This document shows, piece by piece, positions 6,378 through 12,842 of a DNA stretch of 44,895 bases. The translations under genes were made by a program, and so were the position numbers. The first letter of the stretch is position 1. Each line of letters opens with the position of its first letter. The DNA comes from a virus. Below the pieces are notes generated by a model. It was not told the DNA's origin, ran no database searches, and was given only the letters and a program-made list of their open reading frames with translations. The stretch spans positions 1 to 44,895 of the IMG/VR virus record IMGVR_UViG_3300013103_000003. One strand, 5' to 3'.

Positions 6378-7421
6378 ATGGAGAAAGGTAAAAACATATT
6401 AAGTCTTATTAAGAGATTAGTAGCCGGGGGTGCGAAAGACTCTCTAATTATAGAGACTGTCAAGAGTTTACGAAGTGAATGGGAGCCGACATTTCCCGCA
6501 GAGGAAATTCCATATCTAATTAAAGAGGTTAAAAAGAAACTCCGTGAGGGGGGTAATGGGAGTCTTGCAGAACAAGTAAGGGATTGGGTTATCAATGAAG
6601 TGCCCATAAATGTCCACTTTCTGTCCACAGATTGTCCACAGATGTCCACAAGTGTCCACAACCGAGTAGACAAGAAAAACCTTTCTATGATTTTCAGTAG
6701 GTTGGTTAAAGAAGGTATTCTGGAACGAGGTAAAAGATATGGCGAATTTAGAAAAATAGATAATAGTCTTAAAAAAATTAAGAAAGGTAATCCACATTCA
6801 TCAGGGGAAGATATTATCCTTCCTTTGGGTTTAGATAAAATGGTAAAACTCTACCCCGGGAATATTGTCGTAGTTGCTGGTGCTCCTAATGCAGGAAAAA
6901 CCGCATTTCTTTTTAATATTGCAGCCGATAATATGGGTGTATGGAAAGTTCATTATTTTAATTCTGAGATGGGTGAAGATGAACTAACAGCCAGATTAGA
7001 GAAATTTGAGGATGTACCGATTGATAATTTTTATGATGAAATTAATATTTATGAAAGGTCGGAAAATTTTGCTGATGTCATTGTCCCGGGGAGAGGTAAT
7101 TTAAATATTGTGGACTTCTTAGAAATACATGAAGAGCATTACTTGGTTGGTAGACAAATCAAAGATATTCACGACAAACTTGACGGGGCGTTATGTTTTA
7201 TTGCAATCCAAAAGAAAAGTGGTCGAGATGAGGGTGTGGGTGGTTTAACGACTTTGGAAAAACCCCGTCTTTACCTTGCAATGAACTCAGGGGTTATTAA
7301 AATCGTAAAGGCAAAAAATTGGCGAGACCCATTAAAAAACCCAAACAGGAAGGAATTACACTTTAAATTGGTAGATGGCTACCGTTTTATTCCAACCGAC
7401 TCGTGGAGCGTATTAGAATAA
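6378..7421 (+). CDS. Replicative RecA/DnaB-fold ATPase with winged-helix domain
   Basis: 347 residues from the ATG at 6378, which follows AAGGAG closely. An ATG at 6357 in the same frame is the alternative. Residues ~1-60 are helical. Residues ~65-125 read as a winged helix (AEQVRDWV to LVKEGILERGKRYGEF). The ATPase core follows: GNIVVVAGAPNAGKTAFLF is Walker A, YFNSEMGEDEL follows it, and ALCFIAIQKKSGRDEG is the region after Walker B. DnaB-like phage helicases have this core. No polymerase is encoded, so it probably loads the host replisome. Five TGTCCAC iterons lie within the winged-helix coding region, as in the lambda O gene, so this is also the likely initiator. Confidence 0.75.
   Translation: MEKGKNILSLIKRLVAGGAKDSLIIETVKSLRSEWEPTFPAEEIPYLIKEVKKKLREGGNGSLAEQVRDWVINEVPINVHFLSTDCPQMSTSVHNRVDKKNLSMIFSRLVKEGILERGKRYGEFRKIDNSLKKIKKGNPHSSGEDIILPLGLDKMVKLYPGNIVVVAGAPNAGKTAFLFNIAADNMGVWKVHYFNSEMGEDELTARLEKFEDVPIDNFYDEINIYERSENFADVIVPGRGNLNIVDFLEIHEEHYLVGRQIKDIHDKLDGALCFIAIQKKSGRDEGVGGLTTLEKPRLYLAMNSGVIKIVKAKNWRDPLKNPNRKELHFKLVDGYRFIPTDSWSVLE
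6611..6660 (+). repeat. Iteron array 2 (TGTCCAC repeats) inside the ATPase gene
   Basis: TGTCCAC occurs at 6611, 6622, 6633, 6643 and 6653, at spacings of 11, 11, 10 and 10 bases; a degenerate TGCCCAT is at 6601. These spacings keep helical phase but not codon phase, so selection is on DNA rather than protein. They repeat the 11-then-10 pattern of array 1, 600 bases upstream. Confidence 0.78.
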
Positions 7422-7430
7422 AGGAGAGAG

Positions 7431-7622
7431 ATGGCTAAAACACCTATATTTCAGAGACATCACATTATTTATAAGGAAGGTAAAAACAAACATGAGGTAA
7501 CTCGGAACATACGGAAAGGTGTACACCAAATCGTTACCTTATTGAGACGGTTCAATCATTTAACAAATGAGGAAATATCTACATTAATTTTGGAAGCTGA
7601 ATTGAAGAGGAAATTTGAATGA
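7431..7622 (+). CDS. Small HNH-like hypothetical protein
   Basis: 63 residues with an AGGAGAG ribosome site. It begins PIFQRHHIIYKEG, which resembles the RHHI motif of small phage HNH-type proteins, followed by basic helices (NIRKGVHQIVTLLRRFNHL). It lacks a full HNH motif, so it is either a DNA-binding relative or degenerate. It overlaps the start of the second Mom-like gene. Confidence 0.6.
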   Translation: MAKTPIFQRHHIIYKEGKNKHEVTRNIRKGVHQIVTLLRRFNHLTNEEISTLILEAELKRKFE

Positions 7623-8212
7623 GCAAGAGCGGGGATATTGTAATGGAAGCATACCCTTTATTCCAAAAGGGGGGTAGCGGTTCGATCCCGACTTCCCCGC
7701 TCCAATTTTATATAAAACAAATTCCAAAATCATTAGCGAAACACGTTTATGCTAAATGGCATTATCTCGGAAAACAAGATTTTGTTGCAACTCACAATTT
7801 TGGAGCATTTTACGGGGGAGAGTGTTTAGGGGCAATTAGTTTCGGGCCTCCTCCGACATGGCAAGTTGTTTTCTCACTTTTTGGACATAAAGATCAAGAG
7901 GGTATTTTTGATATTAAAAGATTAGCAATGAAAGATGAATGTCCTAAAAATTCGGAAAGCAGACTTATAGGGGTAGCTATAAAACTTTTAAGAAAAGAAA
8001 CTTATGTGAAAGCCATAATTACTTTTGCTGATACTGCTCAGGGTCATGTGGGGACTATTTATAAGGCTACGAATTTTAAGTATATGGGTTTAGGCCCACA
8101 GAAATCAGATTTTTTTATAAACGGAAAACAAATGCAAAGAGGGAAATCTAAGGGTAAAGAAGGGGTGTGGGTACCAAGGTCAAGGAAACACAGATTTATT
8201 ATGGAGTTTTAA
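7619..8212 (+). CDS. Mom-like DNA-modification protein, copy 2, with tRNA at its 5' end
   Basis: 197 residues. The Mom pattern is clear: FYIKQIPKSLAKHVYAKWHY, CLGAISFGPPP, IKRLAMKDECPKNSESRLIG, then IITFADTAQGHVGTIYKATN and KYMGLGP. It should transfer a group to DNA bases, as Mu Mom does to adenine. The homologous part begins at about residue 30; copy 1 begins with the equivalent YIKEIPKK almost at its start. The first ~28 codons run through a tRNA-Gly gene (7629-7704). No ATG, GTG or TTG lies between the tRNA and the conserved region, so translation must begin at 7619 or 7643, before or inside the tRNA. Confidence 0.75.
   Translation: MSKSGDIVMEAYPLFQKGGSGSIPTSPLQFYIKQIPKSLAKHVYAKWHYLGKQDFVATHNFGAFYGGECLGAISFGPPPTWQVVFSLFGHKDQEGIFDIKRLAMKDECPKNSESRLIGVAIKLLRKETYVKAIITFADTAQGHVGTIYKATNFKYMGLGPQKSDFFINGKQMQRGKSKGKEGVWVPRSRKHRFIMEF
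7629..7704 (+). tRNA. tRNA-Gly (anticodon UCC), slightly degenerate
   Basis: The acceptor stem GCGGGGA/TCCCCGC is perfect, with T discriminator and encoded CCA. The anticodon stem CCTTT/AAGGG closes loop ATTCCAA, with anticodon TCC at 7662-7664. The T arm has the TTCGATC loop, but its stem pairs only if A7691 is bulged. The D stem is weak, about three pairs. It lies in sense inside the 5' end of the Mom-like reading frame. It could be functional, or a decaying tRNA captured by the coding sequence. Confidence 0.7.
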
Positions 8213-8223
8213 GGGAGGGTATT

Positions 8224-8622
8224 ATGAACAATCTAAAAGACTTATGTAGTAAATGCCCAAAACGAGTCACTTGTACGAAATTGTGTCCGAAAGCTGAGGC
8301 TTATGTAAATCAGGATGTTGTTAAGAAAAACCCTAAAGAAATTTTATTGGGGGATGCTATTAAGGAACAACCTATATCCAGCGGATTGGGTGAGTCACAC
8401 ACGATTTATGGAAAAATGCCAAAGGTTTTACCTGTTGGGGTTTTGACTCTTGTGGACACATACAGCTTAACAGAACGTCAGCGAGAAATTTTTAATTTGT
8501 ATCATAAACAAGGTTTAACGTTACGTCAAATTGGTCTGAAATTAAATATATCTTTTCAAACGGTACATAGACAACTAAGGGCAGCGAAAAAAAAATTAAA
8601 AAAAAGAGCTGAAACGACCTGA
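8224..8622 (+). CDS. Sigma region 4-like transcription regulator with Cys-rich N-terminus
   Basis: 132 residues from the ATG at 8224, after AGGGAGGG. An N-terminal cluster C8, C11, C17, C21 (CSKCPKRVTCTKLC) suggests metal binding. The last ~50 residues are a sigma70 region 4/LuxR-type helix-turn-helix: LTERQREIFNLYHKQGLTLR, then IGLKLNISFQTVHRQLRAAK. There is no region 2, so it cannot be a complete sigma factor. It may recruit host polymerase to the phage promoter element, a copy of which starts three bases after its stop. That link is inferred from position. Confidence 0.7.
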   Translation: MNNLKDLCSKCPKRVTCTKLCPKAEAYVNQDVVKKNPKEILLGDAIKEQPISSGLGESHTIYGKMPKVLPVGVLTLVDTYSLTERQREIFNLYHKQGLTLRQIGLKLNISFQTVHRQLRAAKKKLKKRAETT

Positions 8623-8625
8623 AAA

Positions 8626-8657
8626 CAGGGTGACATTTCTATATAAGTAGAAGGGTG
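8626..8657 (+). promoter_or_regulatory. Phage-specific promoter element, rightward copy 2
   Basis: CAGGGTGACA, TTTCTATATAAG, TAGAAGG. It is followed by an A-rich leader and the endolysin gene, so it should drive the lysis cassette. It is nearly identical to the copy at 20039 over 25 bases. Confidence 0.7.
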
Positions 8658-8691
8658 TAAAAAAAATAATAAGACGGGGGTTTAAAATTAC

Positions 8692-9096
8692 ATGGAAATT
8701 ATGAAAGAAATGATAATGAGACACGAGGGGTTGAGATTGACACCATATCGTTGTTCCGCTGGTAAACTCACGATTGGATATGGGAGAAACTTAGAAGAGG
8801 TGGGTATTTCACAGGAAGAGGCGGAGTATTTACTCACAGATGATATTAAACGTGCTTGGAAAGAAGTTCTTCGTATTTTTCCACATTATTATAGTTTTTC
8901 ACAAAACCGACAAACCGCTCTGATTGATATGATGTATAACCTTGGTGCAACTAAATTTAGAACATTTAAGAAGATGATTGCTGCTATAAAAGTCGATGAT
9001 TGGGAAGAAGCATCACGTCAAGCTGAAGATAGTAAATGGTATCATCAGGTTGGTCAAAGAGGGGTCGAGATTAAAAATATGTTACGAAAGGGGTAA
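8692..9096 (+). CDS. Endolysin: T4-type lysozyme (glycoside hydrolase 24)
   Basis: 134 residues. HEGLRLTPYR with catalytic E12, then CSAGKLTIGYGRN, match the GH24 muramidase active site. NRQTALIDMMYNLG, the F-T-F segment and a C-terminal GQRGVEIKNML finish the fold. There is no signal peptide, so it needs a holin to reach peptidoglycan; a holin-like gene lies at 11542. It is the first gene after a phage promoter element. An ATG at 8701 is an alternative start. Confidence 0.9.
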   Translation: MEIMKEMIMRHEGLRLTPYRCSAGKLTIGYGRNLEEVGISQEEAEYLLTDDIKRAWKEVLRIFPHYYSFSQNRQTALIDMMYNLGATKFRTFKKMIAAIKVDDWEEASRQAEDSKWYHQVGQRGVEIKNMLRKG

Positions 9097-9100
9097 AGAT

Positions 9101-9703
9101 ATGAAAAAGACATTTATCGTTTTAATCGCTATAGTAACTTTTGCTCTTGGCGGCTTAGCACATCAAGTAAGTACTAAACAGACAAAATACACTAATCTGT
9201 CATTCTCTACCAGAATGATTTATGGGGATACTGCGTACTTCACTATTAATGGAGAAATAGGATACGGTAGTTCAGAGAGTTTTGCGAATGATTTAGCGGT
9301 ATATAAACAAAAAGGTATTAAAAAATTAATCATTAGGTTAAATAGTGGGGGGGGGATAATATTTGACGGTTTAGCTTATGCGGATTTGATTATGCAAGCA
9401 AGGAAAACAATGTTTGTGGAAATTAGAGCTACAGGGTTGGTTGCAAGTGCAGCCGTACCCATATTAGTTGCGGCGAATTGGAGAACAGCCACAAAACATA
9501 CGATGTTTATGGTACACAGACCGCAGGCTTATACGGAAGAACAAAGAAAATTGATAGATTTTTTTAATGAAAAATATATTGATGTAGTGGTTTCTGGTTC
9601 TAATTTATCAAAAGAAGAAGTTAACAAAATGATGACAGTCAAAGGTACTTGGTTTGGAGCGAAGAAAGCACTTGAATGGGGACTGATAGATAAAATCTCA
9701 TAA
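9101..9703 (+). CDS. Exported ClpP/SppA-like serine protease
   Basis: 200 residues from the ATG at 9101. Residues 1-20 are a signal peptide or membrane anchor (KK, then FIVLIAIVTFALGGLA). The ClpP-fold core follows: IRLNSGGG (oxyanion strand), TGLVASAAVPILVAAN with probable nucleophile S116, and MFMVHRP with H139. The WFGAKKALEWGLIDKI end is typical of ClpP/SppA proteins. Phage ClpP-like enzymes are usually cytoplasmic prohead proteases next to the capsid genes; this one is exported and sits beside the endolysin, 11 kb from the capsid. A run of nine G at 9347-9355 encodes the oxyanion strand. It may take part in lysis or envelope-protein turnover. Confidence 0.75.
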   Translation: MKKTFIVLIAIVTFALGGLAHQVSTKQTKYTNLSFSTRMIYGDTAYFTINGEIGYGSSESFANDLAVYKQKGIKKLIIRLNSGGGIIFDGLAYADLIMQARKTMFVEIRATGLVASAAVPILVAANWRTATKHTMFMVHRPQAYTEEQRKLIDFFNEKYIDVVVSGSNLSKEEVNKMMTVKGTWFGAKKALEWGLIDKIS

Positions 9704-9714
9704 GAGGGGGAGTT

Positions 9715-10053
9715 ATGAATATATGTTGTCAAAAATATACAGATAAGAGTTTTTGGACTGGTAGCGGACACCACCTAAAACGAATTAGATATAAGTATTG
9801 TCCAGAATGTGGCAGTCGCTTACCCGTGGGGATATTAAAGTGGAGGCGTTATACACCTTTGGGTACGTCTTTAGCTCCATTTGAGGAGAAATGTATTTCG
9901 ACAGAAAGGAATAGAAAAATACTTGATTATTGTAAAAAACGGGGGTGGAGTTTGATAAAGTCGGTTTATGTGGGTGAAGATTGGGATCTCCATTTCTCTA
10001 AAGAAGCTCTCCAAAAAATAATAGAAGCTCAAGTTCTTGGTACTGATTGTTAA
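9715..10053 (+). CDS. Zinc-ribbon hypothetical protein
   Basis: 112 residues with a GAGGGGG ribosome site. CC at residues 4-5 and YCPECGSRLP near residue 30 look like a split zinc ribbon. The rest (residues 45-112) is a basic, probably alpha/beta segment with KILDYCKKRGWSLIKSVYVG. No family is recognised. Confidence 0.65.
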   Translation: MNICCQKYTDKSFWTGSGHHLKRIRYKYCPECGSRLPVGILKWRRYTPLGTSLAPFEEKCISTERNRKILDYCKKRGWSLIKSVYVGEDWDLHFSKEALQKIIEAQVLGTDC

Positions 10054-10072
10054 ATGAATAGAAAGGGGAATT

Positions 10073-11020
10073 ATGAAAGAATTACACTGTCCATATTGTG
10101 ACAGCAAACATATCGCTCCATGGGGATTTAAAAATCCAATAACTGGGGAGTCAATGCGGTTCCGTTGTCGGGAATGTAATCGGACTTTTGTCAAATATCC
10201 GATAAATCGTAAATCCTATGCGAGAGATGAAGAGATAAAACAGGAAATCTTAAAAAGAACTGTGAAGAAATCAGTATCTTCTGGGTTTCAGGCAGTAGCA
10301 TTGTTTGACTCTCATTTACTACCAAACGTAACACCTCACGTGTCACACGAATTAGCAATGCAATATGTAATAGACACTAAACCTGAGTTAATCGTATATG
10401 GGGGGGATTTGTTAGATTTTAGCTGTATTTCTTCATGGAATAAAAATAGGCCATTGCTTATCGAAAACCAACGATATGATGAAGCTATAGAGATGGGTCG
10501 TAAGGAGATGGGGAGATTACGTAAAGCCTGTCCGAACTCCAAGATAGTCTTTATCGAAGGAAACCATGAAGATCGAGTAGCTCGGTGGGTTGAAGCTATC
10601 CCAGCCCTTGAGGGGAAAGTGAATTTTATAGAAGATATGAAATTTGCAGATGAGGGTATTGAGGCTATTCCTTTCGGTGGAGTGTATAAACATGGTCACT
10701 TAGCATATCTACATGGGGTTTATTATAATAAATATTATGCCAGAAGTACACTTGAACAGATGGGTGATAATTGTATTTTCGGCCACGCTCATAAAATGCA
10801 AATATGGACTCAAAGACTTCATTTTGATACTGAACCTCATATCGCCATAGGGTGTCCATGTCTTACTGATGTAGACCCCGCTTGGAAGAGAGGGAAACCG
10901 ACAAACTTCTTAAATGGGTTTGCTATAATCGAATACAAAAATGACTCAGACTTCAGTGCTTACATTGCTGTAATTATTAATGGGAGTTTTACTTATGGGG
11001 GACATACATGGTCAATCTAA
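10073..11020 (+). CDS. Zinc ribbon fused to a calcineurin-like metallophosphoesterase
   Basis: 315 residues. The N-terminus is an IS1-InsA-like zinc ribbon: C6, C9, C32, C35 in HCPYCDSKHI and FRCRECNRTF. From residue ~73 a metallophosphoesterase carries its five metal motifs: FDSH (D79, H81), YGGDLLD (~109-115), GNHEDR (~163-168), YLHG and FGHAHK. Relatives include phage DNA/RNA phosphatases and nucleases such as SbcD. The ribbon probably binds nucleic acid and presents it to the phosphatase or nuclease. It overlaps the HNH gene by 13 bases. The substrate is unknown. Confidence 0.8.
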   Translation: MKELHCPYCDSKHIAPWGFKNPITGESMRFRCRECNRTFVKYPINRKSYARDEEIKQEILKRTVKKSVSSGFQAVALFDSHLLPNVTPHVSHELAMQYVIDTKPELIVYGGDLLDFSCISSWNKNRPLLIENQRYDEAIEMGRKEMGRLRKACPNSKIVFIEGNHEDRVARWVEAIPALEGKVNFIEDMKFADEGIEAIPFGGVYKHGHLAYLHGVYYNKYYARSTLEQMGDNCIFGHAHKMQIWTQRLHFDTEPHIAIGCPCLTDVDPAWKRGKPTNFLNGFAIIEYKNDSDFSAYIAVIINGSFTYGGHTWSI

Positions 11021-11304
11021 TAAAGCCCCACACTTGGCGGTCTAAAAAGTATTTGGCTTTTGTACGTTTACATCCTTGTTGTAATTGTCATACTTGTTAT
11101 AACGTACAAGCTCATCATGCATTGGGTTTTGGTGAAAATATGATGGGGGGGAAACCACCCGATGGTTATGCTATCCCTTTATGTGAGAACTGTCATAGAC
11201 TAATTCACGATAAAGGAACGAAAAATATGCACATTAACATACCGAAGGTTATTATTGAATTATTAATGGAATACATACAGGAAATGGGGTCTGGGAAAAA
11301 ATAG
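11008..11304 (+). CDS. HNH-type nuclease (phage Ref/DUF968-like)
   Basis: 98 residues. LHPCCNCHTC provides zinc cysteines, followed by VQAHHALG, GGKPPDGYAIPLCENCHRL and IH, with the HH and the C-x2-CH-x3-H pattern intact. This matches the small HNH nucleases of phage recombination regions. It is translationally coupled to the phosphoesterase gene, so the two may act on the same nucleic-acid substrate. Confidence 0.78.
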   Translation: MVNLIKPHTWRSKKYLAFVRLHPCCNCHTCYNVQAHHALGFGENMMGGKPPDGYAIPLCENCHRLIHDKGTKNMHINIPKVIIELLMEYIQEMGSGKK

Positions 11305-11340
11305 TATTTCCCCCGCTATTTTTCCGCACAGTTATCTGTG
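11294..11340 (+). terminator. Hairpin pair after the HNH gene, possible weak terminator
   Basis: GGAAAAAATAG (11294-11304) can pair with CTATTTTTCC (11316-11325) with one bulge. It is followed at once by CACAG-TTAT-CTGTG (11327-11340). No clean T run follows. Three CCCTTT-type repeats (11346-11372) lie between the hairpins and the next gene. The structure may slow transcription or protect the mRNA end. Confidence 0.4.
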
Positions 11341-11383
11341 TTCAGACCCCTTTGACCCCTTTAAGACCCTTTTAGGTTAAAAG

Positions 11384-11545
11384 ATGCTTAAAAATTTTAT
11401 CCCATGGTATGCTGATATTATTTTTTGGTTAGTAATTGTCTATATCGTATATGTATTGATTTATCCAGCCCTTAGTGAACAAAGGGCTGAGGATTATGCA
11501 AAGAAACGTTGGTATAAACATTTAAAAAAAAGAGAGAAAAAATGA
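11384..11545 (+). CDS. Small membrane protein in the lysis region, 53 residues
   Basis: One hydrophobic helix (residues ~11-28, DIIFWLVIVYIVYVLIYP) is followed by a highly basic tail ending KHLKKREKK. It overlaps the holin-like gene as ATGA. Its size, topology and position suggest an antiholin, pinholin or spanin-like partner, but no family signature is seen. Its ribosome site (TTAGG) is weak. Confidence 0.6.
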   Translation: MLKNFIPWYADIIFWLVIVYIVYVLIYPALSEQRAEDYAKKRWYKHLKKREKK

Positions 11546-11931
11546 TAGGAATAATGGGTTTAGTTAATACTGTAGTATCTGGTGTACGAGAACACTTTGA
11601 GGGCAAGAGAAAGATAAAACAAGCAATCGTAGAAAATAAAATCCGATTGGCTCAGAGTACACAAGAGTATAATCAAGATTGGGAAATGAAACAACTTGAT
11701 AATGTTGGGCTGAAAGATGATATTCTATTTTATAGTATTATAGCGATGTTTGTTTGGTCAGGGTTCGATCCCGAAGGAGCTAAGACGTTCTTTATAAATC
11801 TGAATGTTCTACCAGAATGGTTTATTAAAATTTTCTTTTGGGTGGTAGCTTCCGTGGTAGGGGTTAAAAAAGTTGGAGATTATTTACCCGGCGCAGTGAA
11901 CAGTTTGAGAGAAGCTATGAAAAGAAGATAA
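11542..11931 (+). CDS. Holin-like membrane protein
   Basis: 129 residues. A helical, charged N-terminal half (residues 1-55) is followed by two hydrophobic segments: DILFYSIIAMFVWSGF and WFIKIFFWVVASVVGV, with PEWF between. The tail is basic. The arrangement matches phage GTA/3TM-type holins, in which W-rich helices flank a short loop. It would make the holes that release the endolysin encoded at 8692. Assignment rests on topology and position. Confidence 0.6.
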   Translation: MIGIMGLVNTVVSGVREHFEGKRKIKQAIVENKIRLAQSTQEYNQDWEMKQLDNVGLKDDILFYSIIAMFVWSGFDPEGAKTFFINLNVLPEWFIKIFFWVVASVVGVKKVGDYLPGAVNSLREAMKRR

Positions 11932-11949
11932 GAAAAAGGGGGGGACGTG

Positions 11950-12156
11950 ATGGGATTAGAAATACAATTAAAATGTAATGAGTGTCATCAGACATTGGAT
12001 GGGGTCGTACAAGGGGGGATATTATATGTAAATCCATGTCCTATATGTGCAAAAATAAGGAATGAAGTATATGAGGATGGTTATGAAGATGGTTATAAGG
12101 ATGGCTTATGGAATATGACTCAAAGAAAGACCAAGACAAGGAAAACAATGACATAA
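11950..12156 (+). CDS. Small zinc-finger protein, paralogue of the 12823 gene
   Basis: 68 residues from the ATG at 11950, after seven G. CNEC and NPCPIC give a four-Cys zinc site. A tail of repeated EDGY units (YEDGYEDGYKDG) follows. The pattern C-x2-C, a VxPCPxC knuckle and spaced Y/G repeats is shared with the protein at 12823, suggesting duplication. Function unknown. Confidence 0.65.
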   Translation: MGLEIQLKCNECHQTLDGVVQGGILYVNPCPICAKIRNEVYEDGYEDGYKDGLWNMTQRKTKTRKTMT

Positions 12157-12242
12157 AAAGTTTTTTACTTGAATATTGGATTTGGATTGTTTATGTCATA
12201 ACAATAGTAGTGCTTCTTTGGATATATAACACGAGAGGTTAA
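12108..12242 (+). CDS. Small membrane protein, 44 residues (tandem copy 1)
   Basis: It lies in another frame, overlapping the end of the zinc-finger gene by 49 bases. A charged N-terminus (MEYDSKKDQDKENN) is followed by DIKSFLLEYWIWIVYVITIV, a single membrane helix. The next peptide (DMKDFLEEYWLWMIIGISIM) is a clear relative, so these are tandem duplicates. They may modulate lysis. Confidence 0.5.
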   Translation: MEYDSKKDQDKENNDIKSFLLEYWIWIVYVITIVVLLWIYNTRG

Positions 12243-12246
12243 TAAT

Positions 12247-12333
12247 ATGGATATGAAAGATTTCTTAGAAGAGTATTGGCTTTGGATGATTATAGGAATA
12301 TCAATAATGTTTTTCTGGATGAATACCGTTTAA
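12247..12333 (+). CDS. Small membrane peptide, 28 residues (tandem copy 2)
   Basis: DFLEEYWLWMIIGISIMFFW is almost entirely a membrane helix and resembles the preceding 44-residue protein. It lies 4 bases after that gene, and its TAA overlaps the ATG of the terminase small subunit (TAATG). The close packing and similarity support both peptides. Confidence 0.5.
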   Translation: MDMKDFLEEYWLWMIIGISIMFFWMNTV

Positions 12334-12842
12334 TGACAACCAAAAAGACAAATACAAAAAAATCTACATCAAAGAAGGGGAAGCCTGTTAACACAAGACG
12401 TCCACCCGTTAAATTAACTCCGAAACTACAAGCGGAGTTTTTACAGAGTTTGGCACAAACAGGTAATGTGACCTTATCTGCTCATAAAATAAATATGAGT
12501 AGGAAACATATGTATGAGTATTATAAGGCCGTTGATAAGGATGGTAATTTTTTACACCCCGCATTCAGAGATGCATGGGATGATGCCATAGAAGTAAGCA
12601 TTGATATATTAGAAGCAGAAGCACGGCGGAGAGCAGAAGAGGGGATAGATAAACCAGTGGGGTTTTTTCAGGGTGTGTCTCAAACTACAGTCAAAGAGTA
12701 TTCGGATAGTTTACTCATGTTTCTCTTGCGTGCTCTTCGGTCTAAAAAGTATATGGATAGACGTGAGGTTCACGGAGAGGAAACCGTTAAATTAACAGTG
12801 GTTATAGATGAGGGGAAACCAAATGAAAAAGGAAATAAATAG
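12333..12842 (+). CDS. terS: Terminase small subunit
   Basis: 169 residues from the ATG at 12333. An upstream in-frame start would overlap the small membrane peptide. A basic N-terminal tail is followed by the TerS helix-turn-helix (GNVTLSAHKINMSRKHMYEY), HPAFRDAWDDA and an oligomerisation helix (IDILEAEARRRAEEG). The end of the family signature is SLLMFLLRALRSKKYMDRRE. It recognises the packaging site and loads the large subunit. Three further small genes and one 46-residue gene separate it from terL. Confidence 0.85.
   Translation: MTTKKTNTKKSTSKKGKPVNTRRPPVKLTPKLQAEFLQSLAQTGNVTLSAHKINMSRKHMYEYYKAVDKDGNFLHPAFRDAWDDAIEVSIDILEAEARRRAEEGIDKPVGFFQGVSQTTVKEYSDSLLMFLLRALRSKKYMDRREVHGEETVKLTVVIDEGKPNEKGNK

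Noticed and set aside
11764-11780. GGTTCGATCCC, resembling a tRNA T arm
   Set aside because: No acceptor or anticodon stem surrounds it; it codes for part of the holin-like protein.
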